NCBI GenBank assembly: GCA_031281275.1
Contig: JAITFP010000059.1
Span: 1-43,419, forward strand
From: Candidatus Fibrimonadaceae bacterium
GTDB taxonomy: Bacteria > Fibrobacterota > Fibrobacteria > Fibrobacterales > Fibrobacteraceae
Length of the DNA stretch: 43,419 bases
Direction of reading: 5' to 3'
Position numbers and translations under genes: made by a program. Below are positions 22,792 through 31,260 of the stretch, in pieces (the first letter of the stretch is position 1; each line of letters opens with the position of its first letter). The notes under the pieces are model-generated. The model was not told where the DNA came from and did no database searches. It saw only the letters and a program-made list of their open reading frames with translations.

Positions 22792-22817
22792 AAAGTAGAA
22801 ATTATTTTTACTATATT
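22792..22817. promoter_or_regulatory. Divergent near-leaderless promoters (hslO / coaBC)
   Basis: Minus strand: TCTACTTT, with TACTTT at 22797-22792, 6 bases before the hslO ATG at 22785. Plus strand: TATATT at 22812-22817, 7 bases before the coaBC GTG at 22825. Both distances suit transcription beginning at or next to the start codon. Confidence 0.55.
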
Positions 22818-22824
22818 ACCCACA

Positions 22825-23988
22825 GTGAACTTGCACGGCAAAAAGATTTTGCTCGGAGTGACGGGCGGTATAGCGGCTTACAAGGCCCCAGAGTTGCTTC
22901 GTATTTTGCAAAAAAGAGGTGCGGAGGTTCGTGTGGCAATGACTGCCGAGGCTACCAAATTTGTTGGGCAAACAACTTTTGCAGCACTCTCAAATTTCCC
23001 AGTTTACACAGAAACTGCCGCCGCAGATTCAAAACCATTTCAGCACATAGATTACCCTCGCTGGGCAGATATTTACATAATTGCTCCTTGTTCCGCAACA
23101 AGTTTAGCCCGTTTTGCCTGCGGCACGGGCGAAGAGCCTGTATCTCTTTGCTTTTTGGCGATGCAAGGCGAAAAGTGGGTTGTTCCAGCTATGAATTCCG
23201 TTATGTTCAATTCGCCAGCCGTGCAGAGAAATTTGCAAACCCTTCGTTCTTGGGGGATTAAAATTGTGGAACCAGCAGTTGGGCATTTAGCTTGCGGCGA
23301 AGAAGGGGCAGGGAAGTTCCCAGAACCGGAAGATATAGCAGATGAGCTTGAATTTTCTGTGGCAAAGAGAAGCAAAACCCTGCTGATAACCATAGGACGT
23401 ACCCAAGAATCAATAGACCCTGTTCGCTATATATCAAACAGATCAAGCGGAAAAACGGGTGTAGCAGTAGCAAGAGAATTTTTACGAGGTGGCTGGCGTG
23501 TTATAGCAGTTTGTGGACCAATGGAAGCAGAACTACCCAAGCAATGCGAAAAAATAGAAGTAAAGAGCGCAGCGGATATGAACAAAGTAGTGCTTAAAAT
23601 GCAAAAACAGGCAAACGCCATTGTGCATTGTGCTGCTGTTGCAGATTACCGCCCCAAACAAATAGCAGCTCAAAAAGTGAAAAACAGCAGAGTGATGCAA
23701 AAATTGGAATTGGAAGAAACTCCGAATATTTTGAAAAATACAATAAAAAACAAAACCTCAAAGCAAAAAATAATATCTTTTGCGTTGGAAACGGAAAACG
23801 CCTTGCAAAATGCCAAGAAAAAATTTGAAGGCGGCGGCATAGATATTTTGGTTGTGAACACAGCGGATAATTTTGGAAAAGATAAAGTAGAATATGCAAT
23901 TTTAAGCAAAAACAGCCAGAGTGCAAAACTCGCTCATGGCAGCAAAGAAGAACTCGCTTCGCGGGTGTTTGTGGGGGTGAATGCCTAA
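22825..23988 (+). CDS. coaBC: Bifunctional phosphopantothenoylcysteine decarboxylase / phosphopantothenate--cysteine ligase
   Basis: CoaBC performs two consecutive steps of coenzyme A synthesis. The N-terminal flavoprotein half (1-180) has LLGVTGGIAAYKAPELLR, the APCSATSLARFACGTG region and PAMNSVMFNSPAVQRNL, the last holding the PxMNxxMW-like active-site motif with W replaced by F. The C-terminal ligase half begins at LLITIGRTQESIDPVRYISN and SSGKTGVAVAREF, followed by HCAAVADYRPK, the lysine-bearing KVKNS and LVVNTADNFG near the end. The start is GTG, 7 bases after TATATT. Its end overlaps the lipoprotein gene by 8 bases. Confidence 0.96.
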   Translation: MNLHGKKILLGVTGGIAAYKAPELLRILQKRGAEVRVAMTAEATKFVGQTTFAALSNFPVYTETAAADSKPFQHIDYPRWADIYIIAPCSATSLARFACGTGEEPVSLCFLAMQGEKWVVPAMNSVMFNSPAVQRNLQTLRSWGIKIVEPAVGHLACGEEGAGKFPEPEDIADELEFSVAKRSKTLLITIGRTQESIDPVRYISNRSSGKTGVAVAREFLRGGWRVIAVCGPMEAELPKQCEKIEVKSAADMNKVVLKMQKQANAIVHCAAVADYRPKQIAAQKVKNSRVMQKLELEETPNILKNTIKNKTSKQKIISFALETENALQNAKKKFEGGGIDILVVNTADNFGKDKVEYAILSKNSQSAKLAHGSKEELASRVFVGVNA

Positions 23989-24307
23989 ATTCCTACTAAT
24001 ATTCGCCTTACTCGCCTTATGCGCTTGTGAAAAAAAAGGCAGCGCGAATAAATACGATGCTCTTGCCCTTGTTTATGCAGAACTCCGCGTAGCAATGCAA
24101 GAATATGGGGAAACAACAAATGGCAGGGCTGTTCGTTTTCAAATTTTGGAAAAACATGGATTCTCTGCGGATAGCTTTGAAATAAAAACAGAAGAGTTGA
24201 GAAAAGAACCTGAAAAATGGTTAGTATTTCAAAATACGGTTATAAATATTTTAGATGCAATTGCAAAACCAGATACCATTGTTAAAAAAGATACTATTGC
24301 GAAATGA
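23981..24307 (+). CDS. Small lipoprotein of unknown function
   Basis: 108 residues. The first 16 form a lipoprotein signal peptide: a hydrophobic core (FLLIFALLALCA) and lipobox LCAC, with lipid expected on the second Cys. The mature part is charged and helical (YDALALVYAELRVAMQEYG, RFQILEKHGFSADSF) and ends in the imperfect repeat PDTIVKKDTIAK. A short domain of this kind beside exported proteins may act in the periplasm; no family is recognised. It overlaps coaBC and, by ATGA, the thioredoxin-like gene. Confidence 0.75.
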   Translation: MPKFLLIFALLALCACEKKGSANKYDALALVYAELRVAMQEYGETTNGRAVRFQILEKHGFSADSFEIKTEELRKEPEKWLVFQNTVINILDAIAKPDTIVKKDTIAK

Positions 24308-24723
24308 GAATTCTACTGCCAATTTTAACGATTTTCGCTTGCCTTAGCTTTGCAGGACTAGGAGTATCTTACAAAGAAGCAATAGAAGGCAACAAAAAAA
24401 ATGGCAAACCTATTTTGCTTGAATTTTACGCCGACTGGTGCATTCCCTGCCTTGAAATGGAAAAAATAGTTTTTAAAGACCCCGCTGTGATAAAAGAACT
24501 CAAAAACAATTTTAATTTTGTTCGCCTAAATACCGAAAAACAAGAACAAATTTTCTGCGAAGGCGAAACCCTACCAATTCTAGACTGTGTAGAACTCTGG
24601 GAAATTCAAGGCATTCCAACTTTTGCCCTTTTAGACAAAGACGGAAGTTTAAGGCATATCACAACCGGAACTTTTGAAAAGAAAACATTTTTGAACTTCT
24701 TAAAAGTGATAAGGAAAAAATGA
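24304..24723 (+). CDS. Exported thioredoxin-fold protein
   Basis: A signal peptide (LPILTIFACLSFA) is followed by a thioredoxin fold of about 118 residues. The active site reads FYADWCIPCLEME, a CxxC with Ile-Pro between the cysteines, and the cis-Pro loop reads IQGIPTFALLD. This is closest to the C-terminal domain of DsbD and other periplasmic thiol reductases. Two more cysteines (FCEGE and LDCVE), about 14 residues apart in the middle, are unusual and could form a second disulfide. Role: inferred electron transfer to periplasmic disulfides. ATGA overlaps on both sides place it in one run with coaBC and the glycosyltransferase. Confidence 0.85.
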   Translation: MRILLPILTIFACLSFAGLGVSYKEAIEGNKKNGKPILLEFYADWCIPCLEMEKIVFKDPAVIKELKNNFNFVRLNTEKQEQIFCEGETLPILDCVELWEIQGIPTFALLDKDGSLRHITTGTFEKKTFLNFLKVIRKK

Positions 24724-25883
24724 AGTACATTTTTTGGTTAAGCCTTATTTTACTAACGCAAGTATATATCCTCTACCCGATAACTTTGCGCTTGCTTTCA
24801 CTACTTTTAAAAAATTCTGAAAATTCCAAAAATAATCATCCTGCGGATGTTCGCCAGCGAGTAAATAGCGAACAGGCGTCTGAGAATTCTGGTTCAGACA
24901 AAGTATCAATAATAATCTCCGCCCACAACGAAGAAGAAATTATCGAACAAAAAATTTTGAATACTTTGGCTTTAGACTATCCAAAAGACAAAATGGAAAT
25001 TTGGATTGGCGATGATGGTTCTACAGATAAAACCGCAGAAATTGTACAAAAATTTGGCGAAGTGCATTTGTTCAAAAAAGAAAAAAATGAAGGAAAAGCC
25101 GCTATGCTCAACGATTTGTGCAAAATGGCAAAAGGTGATTTTTTTCTTTTTAGCGATGCAAATACTATGATTGAAAAAAACGCATTGAAAAATTTAATAT
25201 CTGGATTTACAAATAGTAGCATAGGATGCGTTTGTGGGCAGCTTGCACTCAAAGATGAAAGCGATTCTGCTTTGAGCAAAATGGAAAGCCTATATTGGAG
25301 TGGGGAATCCAAATTAAAAATGCTGGAGAGCCGTTTTGGAGCGATGATGGGGAGCAATGGGGCTTTATATGCAATTCGCACGGAATTATATCCGGTGCTT
25401 CCAACTCATAAAACTATAATGGACGATTTTTACATAACTGCAAAAATTTTGATGAAAAATTATTCCTGCATATTTTGCGAAAATGCCCTTGCTTATGAAA
25501 ATACATCTGTGTCAAAATATGGAGAATTCAACCGTAAGGTTCGGATTGGCAGAGCCAATTTCAATTTTCTATCCGCATTTTCTCCTTTGCTAAACCCTTT
25601 GCATCCAATGAAAGCATATATGTTTTTGTCACATAAATTGCTGAGGTGGTTAAGCCCTTTTTTGCTTTTAGCGCTTTTTACAAGCAGTATATTGTTGATT
25701 GAAGCACATCTATTTTACAAAGTATTTTTAAGCCTTGAATTGTTATTCGCCATCGCCGCATTATTAGGCGTGCGGTTGTGTAATTATTTTTTAAGTATGA
25801 ATTTTGCCTTATTTCTCGGCTTTTTCAAATCTTTTTTCAAAGAGAACGGTGGAGCTTGGAAAAGGGAGGAACGTCAAAAATGA
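24720..25883 (+). CDS. Membrane glycosyltransferase, family 2
   Basis: 387 residues. One N-terminal helix (YIFWLSLILLTQVYILYPI), a cytoplasmic GT-A domain from about 60 to 290, and three or four C-terminal helices. GT2 motifs: SIIISAHNEEEIIEQKI, IGDDGSTDKT for nucleotide-sugar binding, FLFSDANTM as the DxD-type metal site, MDDFYITAKI for the catalytic acidic pair, and RKVRIGRANFN in place of the usual QxxRW. The layout resembles PgaC/hyaluronan-synthase-type processive enzymes. The sugar cannot be told. The 3' end overlaps the opposing gene by 10 bases. Confidence 0.88.
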   Translation: MKYIFWLSLILLTQVYILYPITLRLLSLLLKNSENSKNNHPADVRQRVNSEQASENSGSDKVSIIISAHNEEEIIEQKILNTLALDYPKDKMEIWIGDDGSTDKTAEIVQKFGEVHLFKKEKNEGKAAMLNDLCKMAKGDFFLFSDANTMIEKNALKNLISGFTNSSIGCVCGQLALKDESDSALSKMESLYWSGESKLKMLESRFGAMMGSNGALYAIRTELYPVLPTHKTIMDDFYITAKILMKNYSCIFCENALAYENTSVSKYGEFNRKVRIGRANFNFLSAFSPLLNPLHPMKAYMFLSHKLLRWLSPFLLLALFTSSILLIEAHLFYKVFLSLELLFAIAALLGVRLCNYFLSMNFALFLGFFKSFFKENGGAWKREERQK

Positions 25884-26824
25884 AAGCCAGCTTCAACATT
25901 TATTCCTTTATTTAATGTTGGTTGCATAACAAAATAAGCTGGGCTGTCAAAATTGTGAAGCATTGCGTCAACTCCTGCATCTGCAAGGGAATAGAGATAA
26001 AATAATGTCATTGCCCAAATATACTGATTCCTTTTTTTTCTAAAAAACAAAATATCTTCTTCTGCTATGCTTATTGCCATTTCATCTTCTGCCTCTCTTG
26101 CCTGCCGCAAGTTCTTTAAATGAAATTTCACCATTTCTTGCCGCGAATAATAACTAACCGCGCTGCCCAGCAAACCCATGTATAGCAAGCCCGCCTTGCC
26201 ATATTCGTGATTGTAAATTTGCCCCCAGCCCGGAACTATAGCTGCTCGCCAAATGGCAGAGATGGCTGAATGAGTTTCTGTGCTGTGCTCCTGATTGTTT
26301 TTCCAAATTCCATAAGCATCAAAGATGCCGTAAATGTGAAGCCCTGCAAGCCAGGCAAATTCAGATGTCCATAAATCTTTTGAAGCTCTTTTTTTAGATA
26401 ACTCCTTTGATAAAATTCTCGTGTAGATTCTTTCGCTTTCTTCCCATTCCTCCAATTCATATTCATAAATATCTGAATAATCACTATACAAAGCAATTAG
26501 GTCTTTATAATAAGAAATAGAGTCTCTGTATGCTCTTATGTTCTTATTGAAAATACTGTTTTGCCTGAATTTATTGTAAAAAGTTTCGTAAAGCAAAGCG
26601 GTTTCAAAGGTAAATAAAAAGCCACCTCTAACATAATGCCCCGTGTAAAACTGCCCGCCACCCGGAAAGAAAAAAGAGGTTAAATGTACCATAGCCAGGT
26701 TATTATTCTTAGTTTCAATATCCCAGTCGTATCTTTTTAAAGTGTCTATAGCCAGAACACCAGTGTTACTCTGGGCAAAGGCAAGCGAGGCAAAAAAAAA
26801 TAAAATAAATATTCGTAAAAACAC
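25874..26824 (-). CDS. DUF5683-like envelope protein
   Basis: The GTG at 26824 is preferred: GGGAGA lies 8 bases upstream and it gives a clean signal peptide (FLRIFILFFFASLAFA). An ATG at 26854, overlapping the ppk1 stop, would add ten residues with two Asp in front. Two similar hydrophobic glycine-rich segments are seen, SFFFPGGGQFYTGHYVRGG and AAIVPGWGQIYNHEYGKAG, each followed by membrane helices. Such 'PGxGQ.Y' pairs define DUF5683 proteins of Bacteroidota and Fibrobacterota, with unknown role. A coiled helical region (YDIYEYELEEWEESERIY-like) lies between them. It is the last gene after pfkA and ppk1. Confidence 0.7.
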   Translation of the reverse strand: MFLRIFILFFFASLAFAQSNTGVLAIDTLKRYDWDIETKNNNLAMVHLTSFFFPGGGQFYTGHYVRGGFLFTFETALLYETFYNKFRQNSIFNKNIRAYRDSISYYKDLIALYSDYSDIYEYELEEWEESERIYTRILSKELSKKRASKDLWTSEFAWLAGLHIYGIFDAYGIWKNNQEHSTETHSAISAIWRAAIVPGWGQIYNHEYGKAGLLYMGLLGSAVSYYSRQEMVKFHLKNLRQAREAEDEMAISIAEEDILFFRKKRNQYIWAMTLFYLYSLADAGVDAMLHNFDSPAYFVMQPTLNKGINVEAGFHF

Positions 26825-26843
26825 TAAAGTATCTCCCACATAA

Positions 26844-28883
26844 TCAAACCTCATTCTCGTAAAAATATCTTTGGCTAGATAGTCCTGGTTCCTGCTTTCT
26901 CTCGTATTTTCCGCTTGGGGTTAAATAGCTTGCTTTTTCGTTGTCGGCGAGCATAATTTCTAGCATTTTGCTTATTCTAGTTCTAATTTTTTTGTCAATT
27001 ACTGGAGTTGCTATCTCTATGCGCTTGGCTGTGTTTCTGGTCATTAAATCTGCGCTGGAAATGTAAATTTCAGGGTCTTTGCTGCCAAAGCTGTAAATGC
27101 GGCTGTGTTCCAAAAAACGCCCTATTATGCTTTTGATTTCTATGTTCTCTGTTTTGCCCGAAAACCCCGGCAAAAGGCAGCATACTCCACGCACTATTAA
27201 GCTCACTTTCACGCCTGCTATGGATGCACGGGTAAATGCCTTTATAAAATCTATATCGGTTAGACTGTTCATTTTGCATATTATTCTAGCTGGCTTGTTC
27301 ATTTCGGCAAGGCTAGTTTGCTCCTTTATTTTCTGCAAAAGCCCATCTTTGAGAGTCTTGGGTGCAATTAGGAGTTTGGTGCAGTTAAAATTCACATCTC
27401 CCATAGACAAATTGCGGAAAAAATCTGCGGCATCGGAACCTATTTCATCGTTTGCTGTTATTATGTTCAAATCGGTATATTGCTTGGAAGTACTTTCATT
27501 ATAATTGCCCGTGCCGAGGTGGGTTATATAAGAAATATGTTCGCCTTCCTTTAAAATGAGCAGCATTATTTTTGAATGAACCTTGTAGTTGCCAACACCG
27601 TAAATAATGGTACAGCCAGCCTCTTTTAATATTCCTGCGAAGTGCAAATTATTTTCTTCGTCAAAACGTGCGGCTAGCTCTATTATGGCAGTGACCTCCT
27701 TGCCATTGCGGCTGGCACGGCGCAGAGCTTCTATTATTCGGGATTGTTTGTCAATCCGGTAAATTGTAATTTTTATATCAATAACACGTGGGTCTGTGCT
27801 GGCAGAGTCCAGCAAATCCAAAAAAGTGTCCATGCTATCAAAAGGAGAAGACAAAAATAAATCACTGGCACGAACACTATCTATCACAGATTTTGGTTTT
27901 GGGAGCGAAATAATTCGGCTTTTAAATGGCGGATATTTAAGTTTTGCAATTTTATCTTCTGGCAAATATTTCTCTATAGAGAAAAGGAATTTATAATCAA
28001 AAAAATATTTTATTGTAAAGCATTGGTGAGAGGTAATACCCAGATGCTTGCATAGAAAGTCTTTGATAGCTTTGTTGTCGTTGCTTAATTCAAGCCTAAT
28101 CGGTGGCAGATTTGTGCGTGAGTCCACTTTGCCTTTCAGCAATTTGGAAAAATCATATTCCGATTCAAAATCCATGCTGAATATTTCTGTATCTATATCG
28201 GCATTGCGTGTTAATCTTACCAAAGCTTTGTTTAAAACCTTGTATTTGGAGAATACGGTATCGGCAAAATAATACACAATATCTTCGGAGAGCAAAACTC
28301 TAACGCCAGAGGAAGTTTTCTCAGAGATTAATCTCTCGCATTTGTCTGGAACAGGCAATATGCCAAAAAAATTTTTACCCTTGTGTTCCAGATGGAGAAT
28401 CACATACATTTCTAAATTGTCAAGGCGTATAAAAGGATGCTTGCTGTCTAAAATCATGGGATTCAGCATGGGTAATATGTTTTTTTTGAAATGATTTCCA
28501 AAATGTTTGCTTATAGTTTTGTCTTTCAATCGCACATTTTCAATGTTAATGCCTTCTTTTTTAAGTTCGGCAAAAATATTTTCAGCAGCTTGTACCCTTA
28601 GCTTGTAAGATTTTTTGCTATGCTTGTAAATTTCATCTAATTGCTCGGCGGGCGTTAAATCGGTTTTATTATCTTTTACATTTGGGGCGAGTAGCATATT
28701 GTTGAATAATGAGCCAACTCGTACCATAAAAAATTCATCCAAGTTGCTGGTGAAAATAGAGAGGAATTTACATTTTTCTAACAAGGGATTATTTTGCGAA
28801 CTTGCCTCTTCCAAAACACGTTCATTAAATTTTAACCAAGAATATTCTCGGTTTATAAAATTCTTTTTAATGCACTTGTTCAT
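26844..28883 (-). CDS. ppk1: Polyphosphate kinase 1
   Basis: PPK1 reversibly polymerises the terminal phosphate of ATP into polyphosphate. The 679 residues cover all four domains: N-terminal INREYSWLKFNERVLEEA, the FTSNLDEFFMVRVG helix region, the first catalytic domain with YKVHSKIML (the His that is phosphorylated) and THLGTGNYNESTS, and the second with LIVRGVCCLLPG and RFLEHSRIYSFG. LRRASRNGKEVTAIIEL is the ATP-binding part. The start codon directly abuts the pfkA stop, so polyphosphate and glycolytic phosphorylation are co-expressed. Confidence 0.96.
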   Translation of the reverse strand: MNKCIKKNFINREYSWLKFNERVLEEASSQNNPLLEKCKFLSIFTSNLDEFFMVRVGSLFNNMLLAPNVKDNKTDLTPAEQLDEIYKHSKKSYKLRVQAAENIFAELKKEGINIENVRLKDKTISKHFGNHFKKNILPMLNPMILDSKHPFIRLDNLEMYVILHLEHKGKNFFGILPVPDKCERLISEKTSSGVRVLLSEDIVYYFADTVFSKYKVLNKALVRLTRNADIDTEIFSMDFESEYDFSKLLKGKVDSRTNLPPIRLELSNDNKAIKDFLCKHLGITSHQCFTIKYFFDYKFLFSIEKYLPEDKIAKLKYPPFKSRIISLPKPKSVIDSVRASDLFLSSPFDSMDTFLDLLDSASTDPRVIDIKITIYRIDKQSRIIEALRRASRNGKEVTAIIELAARFDEENNLHFAGILKEAGCTIIYGVGNYKVHSKIMLLILKEGEHISYITHLGTGNYNESTSKQYTDLNIITANDEIGSDAADFFRNLSMGDVNFNCTKLLIAPKTLKDGLLQKIKEQTSLAEMNKPARIICKMNSLTDIDFIKAFTRASIAGVKVSLIVRGVCCLLPGFSGKTENIEIKSIIGRFLEHSRIYSFGSKDPEIYISSADLMTRNTAKRIEIATPVIDKKIRTRISKMLEIMLADNEKASYLTPSGKYERKQEPGLSSQRYFYENEV

Positions 28884-29945
28884 TTACTCTCCAAAAGAAA
28901 TACCTATATCTTTTGCCGCTTTAATAAGTTCATGCTTTGGTGGAATGATTTTTGTTTTCCCTGCAATATCAGCTAGATTATTGGAAGTTATTTTGTCTCC
29001 ATTGAGTGCCACAGTAACGCCATATTTGTGTTCTATGGCAAGTTTAGCAGCATAAGCTCCGACTTGCGAACAAAGTACGCGGTCGTAAGGAGAGGGAGCG
29101 CCGCCACGCTGGATATGCCCCGGAACAACAACACGAGTTTCAATATTTAATTTTTCCTCTATGGCTTTGGCTATTCTGTTAGATGCCGTTACTTCACCTC
29201 GTTCTTCGCGTTTTTGATAGCGTTCTTTTTTGGTAAGGGTTGCCTCTTCCTTATCCATTGCTCCTTCCGCTGCGGCAATTATGCAAAAGCCCTTGTGCTT
29301 TTTTACTAATTCAACCGCTTTGATAACCTTGTCAATATCATAAGGTATTTCTGGAATGAGTATAATATCTGCTCCGCCGCCAATGCCAGCATAAAGCGTG
29401 AGCCACCCAACTTTATTACCCATAATTTCAACTATCTTTGCGCGTCTGTGGCTTGCTGCCGTGGTTTGAACTCTGTCTATGCATTCTGTTGCCACATTTA
29501 CCGCTGAATGAAAGCCAAAGGTGAAATCTGTTCCCCAAAGATCGTTGTCTATGGTTTTTGGCAAAGCTATTACGTTAAGCCCTTCGCTGGATAAAAGCGC
29601 GGCGGTTTTATGAGTGCCTTGTCCGCCCAAAATAATTAAGGCATCTAAATTCATTTTGTGATAATTTTCTTTCATTGAGTCAACTTTATGACGTCCTTCA
29701 TCCTGAATTAATTTTTTATATGGTTGGCGAGAAGTGCCGAGTATGGTTCCGCCAGTGTTGAATATATTTGAAAAATCTTCATGCTTTAAATGCTTGTATT
29801 CACGGTTTATAAGCCCGGTATAGCCTCCAATAATTCCATAAAGATCAACTTTTGGATCCATTGCAGTAATTGCTTTTTCAAATGCGTATATAACAGCATT
29901 TAACCCAGCGCAATCCCCGCCGCTTGTAAGTATTCCTATCTTCAT
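28884..29945 (-). CDS. pfkA: 6-phosphofructokinase
   Basis: Phosphorylates fructose 6-phosphate. Start: the second ATG (29945, MKIGILTSGGDCAG) is chosen, since the first ATG directly touches a TATATT box and cannot be transcribed from it. Motifs: GGDCAGLNA for the phosphate donor, ILGGQGTHKTA, LPKTIDNDLWGTD with the catalytic Asp, MGNKVGWLTLYAGI and PGHIQRGG. E. coli D103 is replaced by Gln (GGQGT), G104 is kept (ATP type), and G124 is Lys (PKTIDND, common in PPi-type and in many long ATP-type enzymes). Gly at 104 argues for ATP, but pyrophosphate use cannot be excluded. Confidence 0.93.
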   Translation of the reverse strand: MKIGILTSGGDCAGLNAVIYAFEKAITAMDPKVDLYGIIGGYTGLINREYKHLKHEDFSNIFNTGGTILGTSRQPYKKLIQDEGRHKVDSMKENYHKMNLDALIILGGQGTHKTAALLSSEGLNVIALPKTIDNDLWGTDFTFGFHSAVNVATECIDRVQTTAASHRRAKIVEIMGNKVGWLTLYAGIGGGADIILIPEIPYDIDKVIKAVELVKKHKGFCIIAAAEGAMDKEEATLTKKERYQKREERGEVTASNRIAKAIEEKLNIETRVVVPGHIQRGGAPSPYDRVLCSQVGAYAAKLAIEHKYGVTVALNGDKITSNNLADIAGKTKIIPPKHELIKAAKDIGISFGE

Positions 29946-29951
29946 AGACAT

Positions 29952-29957
29952 AATATA
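29952..29957 (-). promoter_or_regulatory. -10 box of pfkA that decides the start
   Basis: TTCTATATT directly abuts an ATG at 29951. The second ATG, at 29945, is 6 bases beyond TATATT, matching the distance at other genes in the window. The upstream ATG would lie before any plausible transcription start. Confidence 0.6.
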
Positions 29958-29991
29958 GAAGTTTTTTTGTTAAAGAATGATTAAAGCGGTG

Positions 29992-31200
29992 TTAAGAAAA
30001 TATTAACACAGCCCTTTTTAAACTTGAGCATAGGCAGTCTATTTCCCAAGGCTCTGTATAAGCGGCAAAGCTAGCCCTGAGGGTAGCAACTATGCCAAAG
30101 CGCTCCATTGTGGGTTGGGCACAGTGATGACCAGAACGCACGGCTATGCCCTCTTCGTCCAATATCATAGCAATATCATGAGGGTGAATGTGGCTAGTAA
30201 GTGAAATTATTGAGCCTCGATTTTTTGGGTTGCCTATAATTCGCATTCCTTCTATTTTTTTCAGTTCGGTTAGGGCATATTCTGTGATTTGCTTTTCGTG
30301 GGCAATTATGTTATCCATTCCTGTTTCGGTTATCCAATCTATTGCGGCGGAAAGACCTAGAACCTCGGCTATGGGAGGAGTGCCAGCTTCAAAGCGAGCA
30401 GGTGGCAAAGCGAATGTTGTGCCTTTGAAAGAAACATTATCTATCATTTCTCCACCACCTTGCCAAGGCGGCATATTTTCCAAAATTTCCGGTTTGCCAT
30501 AGAGAACACCCACTCCCGTTGGTCCATAAATTTTATGTCCGCTGAATGCCAAAAAATCGCAGTCAAGATTTTTAACAGAAATTTTTGAATGTCCAGCACC
30601 TTGAGCCGCATCCACAAGAATTTTTGCTTTTGGGGCAAGTTTGCGGATTATGGGTATAATTTCGGTTAAAGGATTTACAGTTCCTATGCTGTTGGCTATA
30701 TTTGCAATGGCTACGATTTTTGTTTTTTCGCTGAGTAAATTTTGCAGTTCTGATATTTGCAAATCCCCGTTATCATCGCAGGGAATAACCTTTATTTTTG
30801 CCCCCTTTTCTTTGGCAACCAACTGCCAAGGAACTATATTTGCGTGGTGTTCCAAAACGGATAGCAAAATTTCATCATCAGGTTCAAAATTTGCAAGCCC
30901 ATAGCTCCAAGCTACCAAGTTTATGCTCTCCGTTGTGCCTTTTGTGAAAACAATGGAATTTTCGTTAGGTGCATCTATGAACTTTGCAACTTTCAAGCGT
31001 GTTTCTTCAAACTTTTGTGTTGTTTGTGCAGAGAGAGCATAAGCTCCTCTTTTCACCGAGGAGTAATGGTTTGTGTAAAAATCGTTCATAGCCTGAATAA
31101 CGCAAAGCGGTTTTTGCGTTGTTGCGGAGGAATCCAAAAAGGCAAGCGGATGACCGTTTATTGTTTGAGATAGAACAGGGAATTGAGTGCGGGTTTGCAT
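29992..31200 (-). CDS. sufS: Cysteine desulfurase, SufS type
   Basis: PLP enzyme that takes sulfur from cysteine for Fe-S clusters and other thio-cofactors. 402 residues with LDSSATTQKP, NHYSSVKRGAYALS, FTKGTTESINLVA, VDAAQGAGH, the PLP lysine in AFSGHKIYGPTGVG, GGGEMIDNVSF, FEAGTPPI and the catalytic Cys in RSGHHCAQP, all as in SufS (group II). Other suf genes are not adjacent. The gene has its own -10-like box (TAAATT, 8 bases before the ATG), next to which a cassette has been inserted. A likely client is the Fe-S-type DinG-like protein at 38979, but that link is a guess. Confidence 0.95.
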   Translation of the reverse strand: MQTRTQFPVLSQTINGHPLAFLDSSATTQKPLCVIQAMNDFYTNHYSSVKRGAYALSAQTTQKFEETRLKVAKFIDAPNENSIVFTKGTTESINLVAWSYGLANFEPDDEILLSVLEHHANIVPWQLVAKEKGAKIKVIPCDDNGDLQISELQNLLSEKTKIVAIANIANSIGTVNPLTEIIPIIRKLAPKAKILVDAAQGAGHSKISVKNLDCDFLAFSGHKIYGPTGVGVLYGKPEILENMPPWQGGGEMIDNVSFKGTTFALPPARFEAGTPPIAEVLGLSAAIDWITETGMDNIIAHEKQITEYALTELKKIEGMRIIGNPKNRGSIISLTSHIHPHDIAMILDEEGIAVRSGHHCAQPTMERFGIVATLRASFAAYTEPWEIDCLCSSLKRAVLIFS

Positions 31201-31208
31201 TATGGGAG

Positions 31209-31214
31209 AATTTA
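31209..31214 (-). promoter_or_regulatory. -10-like box of sufS
   Basis: TTTTCTAAATT on the minus strand; TAAATT ends 8 bases before the sufS ATG. The cassette 3' repeat begins 7 bases upstream, so the -35 region of sufS is inside repeat DNA. Confidence 0.45.
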
Positions 31215-31220
31215 GAAAAT

Positions 31221-31260
31221 TGTCTGAACCTCGATGCCCTCGATTGCGTATTTATGCCCT
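31221..31260 (-). repeat. Cassette 3' module, copy C
   Basis: Minus strand: GGGCATAAATACGCAATCGA, then GGGCATCGAGGTTCAGACA. The first 12 bases hold the TAA stop of the ORF6N-PLD gene exactly as in copy A; the rest follows the variant at 20074 and 17218 and lacks the GGGAATAAGTATGCCCG block. Two forms of 3' module therefore exist. Confidence 0.7.
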
